Positions 62,386 through 64,000 of a stretch of DNA of 64,000 nt are shown here, in pieces; within the stretch, counting starts at the first letter, position 1, and the number at the start of each line of letters is the position of its first letter. This stretch comes from Desulfitibacter alkalitolerans DSM 16504 (GTDB lineage: Bacteria; Bacillota; DSM-16504; Desulfitibacterales; Desulfitibacteraceae): NCBI RefSeq assembly GCF_000620305.1, contig NZ_JHVU01000027.1, positions 1 to 64,000 on the forward strand, written 5' to 3'. A model generated the notes under the pieces. The model saw nothing but the letters and a program-made list of their open reading frames with translations, was not told the origin of the DNA and did no database searches. The translations under genes were made by a program, and so were the position numbers.

Positions 62386-63771
62386 ATGGCAAAGTATAAT
62401 TTTAATGGTTTAGCATATGAGAGCATTGATAATTTTGTATTTGGGCATGCTCCTAAAAAAATTGAATTTGCAAATGGAATGGTAATAGGTGGAGGGACAG
62501 TATATCCGGAAGTGAACTTTACGTTGCCACCCATGCAGGTAAATAAAAACACAATACAAAAAGCATTTAAGGAATATAAGACAATGATCCAAGACACATG
62601 TCAAAGGGCCGTAGAATTACAAGTGCCGGGACTGGTTGTGGAAATTGAATTAGTGCCTGATATGACTTTCAATCCTGAATGGGGTATTGAGGTTACAAAA
62701 ATAATAAAGGATGTTATGAATGAATATGCAGTTAAATCTGGATTAAAAAGCTTGCTGAGAATGACACCCGTTGATATTAGAGAAGGGAATGACCTGGAGC
62801 ATATGTGGTATGGTAAGCAGTGGGATACATTAATGCATTGTTTCCGGGGCTGTGCCGAATCCGGAGCTGATCTTCTTTCAATTGAATCTGTTGGAGGAAA
62901 AAATCTCCATGATGATGCTGTTATGTACTGTGATATGCCTAAAAATATTTTTTCATTAGGAGTTGTTGCAGCAAAAGACATGCAGAAGTTATGGAAAAAC
63001 ATAGTTGAAATAGCTAACCAGGCAAATATCGTTCCTGCTGGTGATACTGCTTGCGCATTCTCCAATACTTCCATGGTCCTTGGTGTAAGGGGTATGATAC
63101 CTACCGTATATGCTGCGGTGGACAGAGTAATGACTGCTGTTAGGTCAATGGTAGCTCACGAAGAGGGTGCTATTGGTCCCGATAAAGACTGCGCCTATGA
63201 AGGCCCATATATAAAGATAATTACCGGTACTCCTATATCCATGGAAGGAAAGTCCTCTGCAGTAGCTCATAATACTTTTTGTGGTAACATTGCAGCTGCA
63301 GTTGCTGATTTGTGGAGCAATGAATCAGTTGAAAATAAGAGGCTATTAGGGGGAAATACTGCTGCTATTTGCACAGAAATGTTAGCCTATGATTGTAGGT
63401 TAATGAATACAGCTACAAGTGCCGGACAAAATATTATGCTAAGAGATTTATTTGTTGAGTCCGACAGCAAACTGGATGCTCACGCTTATATTATGAGGCC
63501 GGACGTGGTATATAATATTGCTAAAGAAATAGTAAAAGGCAAATCTCATTTCGAAAGAACAAAAATTGCGGGGCTTAAATCAGTAGAAGAATTAAAAAAA
63601 GCTGAGAAAGCTGGGAAATTAATACTAAATCAACGTGAGATGACCTATTTGGATATGATTGAAAGCCAGCTTACTAGTATTACTGATAATGAAGAAAAGT
63701 TTTTAGACAACATGCTAAAGAGTAATACCACGACTACGTTTGACCCTAAAAAATATGATTTGGTTGTTTAA
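62386..63771 (+). CDS. mtaB: Methanol:corrinoid methyltransferase
   Basis: 461 residues, the usual MtaB length, ATG behind TGGGGGAT. Transfers the methyl group of methanol to the cobalt of the MtaC protein. Typical text: AYESIDNFVFGHAPKKI at the start, VVEIELVPDMTFNPEWG, LSIESVGGKNLHDDAVMYCD and GVRGMIPTVYAAVDRVMTAV. The zinc ligands (a Glu and two Cys in Methanosarcina MtaB) have candidates here, including Cys in DTACAFSNTS and CAYEGPY. No MtaA gene is adjacent; in an acetogen-like organism the methyl group would go to tetrahydrofolate. Confidence 0.93.
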   Translation: MAKYNFNGLAYESIDNFVFGHAPKKIEFANGMVIGGGTVYPEVNFTLPPMQVNKNTIQKAFKEYKTMIQDTCQRAVELQVPGLVVEIELVPDMTFNPEWGIEVTKIIKDVMNEYAVKSGLKSLLRMTPVDIREGNDLEHMWYGKQWDTLMHCFRGCAESGADLLSIESVGGKNLHDDAVMYCDMPKNIFSLGVVAAKDMQKLWKNIVEIANQANIVPAGDTACAFSNTSMVLGVRGMIPTVYAAVDRVMTAVRSMVAHEEGAIGPDKDCAYEGPYIKIITGTPISMEGKSSAVAHNTFCGNIAAAVADLWSNESVENKRLLGGNTAAICTEMLAYDCRLMNTATSAGQNIMLRDLFVESDSKLDAHAYIMRPDVVYNIAKEIVKGKSHFERTKIAGLKSVEELKKAEKAGKLILNQREMTYLDMIESQLTSITDNEEKFLDNMLKSNTTTTFDPKKYDLVV

Positions 63772-63782
63772 GCTATAGATAA

Positions 63783-63823
63783 TCAACCCCTATCCACTTG
63801 GAAGAGGACAGGGGTTATTATTT
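63783..63823 (+). terminator. Terminator after mtaB
   Basis: AACCCCT pairs with AGGGGTT around an 18-base loop with possible further TCC/GGA pairing, followed by ATTATTTT, 14 bases after the mtaB stop. Confidence 0.65.
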
Positions 63824-63841
63824 TATGAAAGGATGAGACAT

Positions 63842-64000
63842 ATGAAAATTGACTTTATATTAGGATTTCTAGGAGCCGGTAAAACTACTCTTATTCGAAA
63901 GTTTCTAAATGAAAAAGTATTTCCAGAAAAAGTTGTAATTATAGAAAACGAATTCGGAGAAGTTGGTATAGACAAATCATTTTTAAGCGATCAGCCAATT
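63842..64000 (+). CDS. CobW/YjiA-family GTPase, N-terminal 53 residues (partial)
   Basis: ATG behind AAAGGATGAG; the frame runs off the window. MKIDFILGFLGAGKTTLIRK holds the P-loop GAGKTT, and IIENEFGEVGIDKS is the characteristic CobW/P47K block. Family members are metallochaperone or cobalamin-linked GTPases; in methyltransferase clusters they probably assist metal or corrinoid loading (inference). Confidence 0.9.
   Translation, partial: MKIDFILGFLGAGKTTLIRKFLNEKVFPEKVVIIENEFGEVGIDKSFLSDQPI

Overview
The window comes from a low-GC, Gram-positive, probably strictly anaerobic bacterium of the class Clostridia; genus not determinable here. Reasons: AddAB and SbcCD in Firmicutes form, a 583-residue pyruvate kinase with the extra C-terminal phosphohistidine-type domain, YesM/YesN-type two-component genes, strong AGGAGG ribosome sites with many GTG/TTG starts, and a methanol:corrinoid methyltransferase pair typical of acetogens and related anaerobes. 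No rRNA, tRNA or CRISPR array was seen.

Layout. 1-2055: end of enolase and pyruvate kinase. 2058-14887 (cluster A): a ROK regulator behind a perfect 13-bp palindrome, a TRAP transporter (dctPQM), three uroporphyrinogen-decarboxylase (URO-D) superfamily proteins, a divergent NagB-like protein, the relic of a short-chain dehydrogenase, a UxaC-like isomerase, a fructuronate-reductase-like enzyme and mannonate dehydratase. 15006-29394 (cluster B): a YesM/YesN two-component system, a second TRAP transporter, three more URO-D proteins, a second UxaC-like isomerase, a small AllA-like protein, tagaturonate reductase and altronate dehydratase. 29487-39160 (cluster C): a LacI regulator with tandem operators, a third TRAP transporter, a seventh URO-D protein, a zinc alcohol dehydrogenase, an FAD reductase and an old-yellow-enzyme-type flavoprotein with a Cys cluster. 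39208-42353 is a mobile, rearranged zone: a toxin-antitoxin cassette between two copies of the old-yellow-enzyme 3' end, a lone LexA-like box, and an IS110-family element with a structured leader that may encode its bridge RNA. 42478-43541: a heptad-repeat coiled-coil protein and a small P-loop protein. 43781-56160: addB-addA and sbcD-sbcC. 56269-58839: a secreted phosphodiester-glycosidase-family protein. 58959-64000: two PocR/AraC regulators, a corrinoid protein, methanol:corrinoid methyltransferase, and the start of a CobW-family GTPase.

How the genes work together. Clusters A and B are parallel. Each has its own regulator, importer, UxaC-like isomerase and a near-identical MtaA-type URO-D protein; they differ in the last two steps (UxuB/UxuA, the glucuronate branch, in A; UxaB/UxaA, the galacturonate branch, in B). 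Both converge on 2-keto-3-deoxygluconate, whose kinase and aldolase are not in the window. Five of the seven URO-D proteins carry the H-x-C motif, and four of these also keep the distal Cys, of the zinc site of methylcobamide-dependent methyltransferases. I infer that A and B may handle modified, perhaps O-methylated, uronic acids rather than plain hexuronates. The methanol methyltransferase genes at the right end would fit an organism that lives on methyl-esterified pectin or methylated plant polymers, but no direct link is visible in the sequence.
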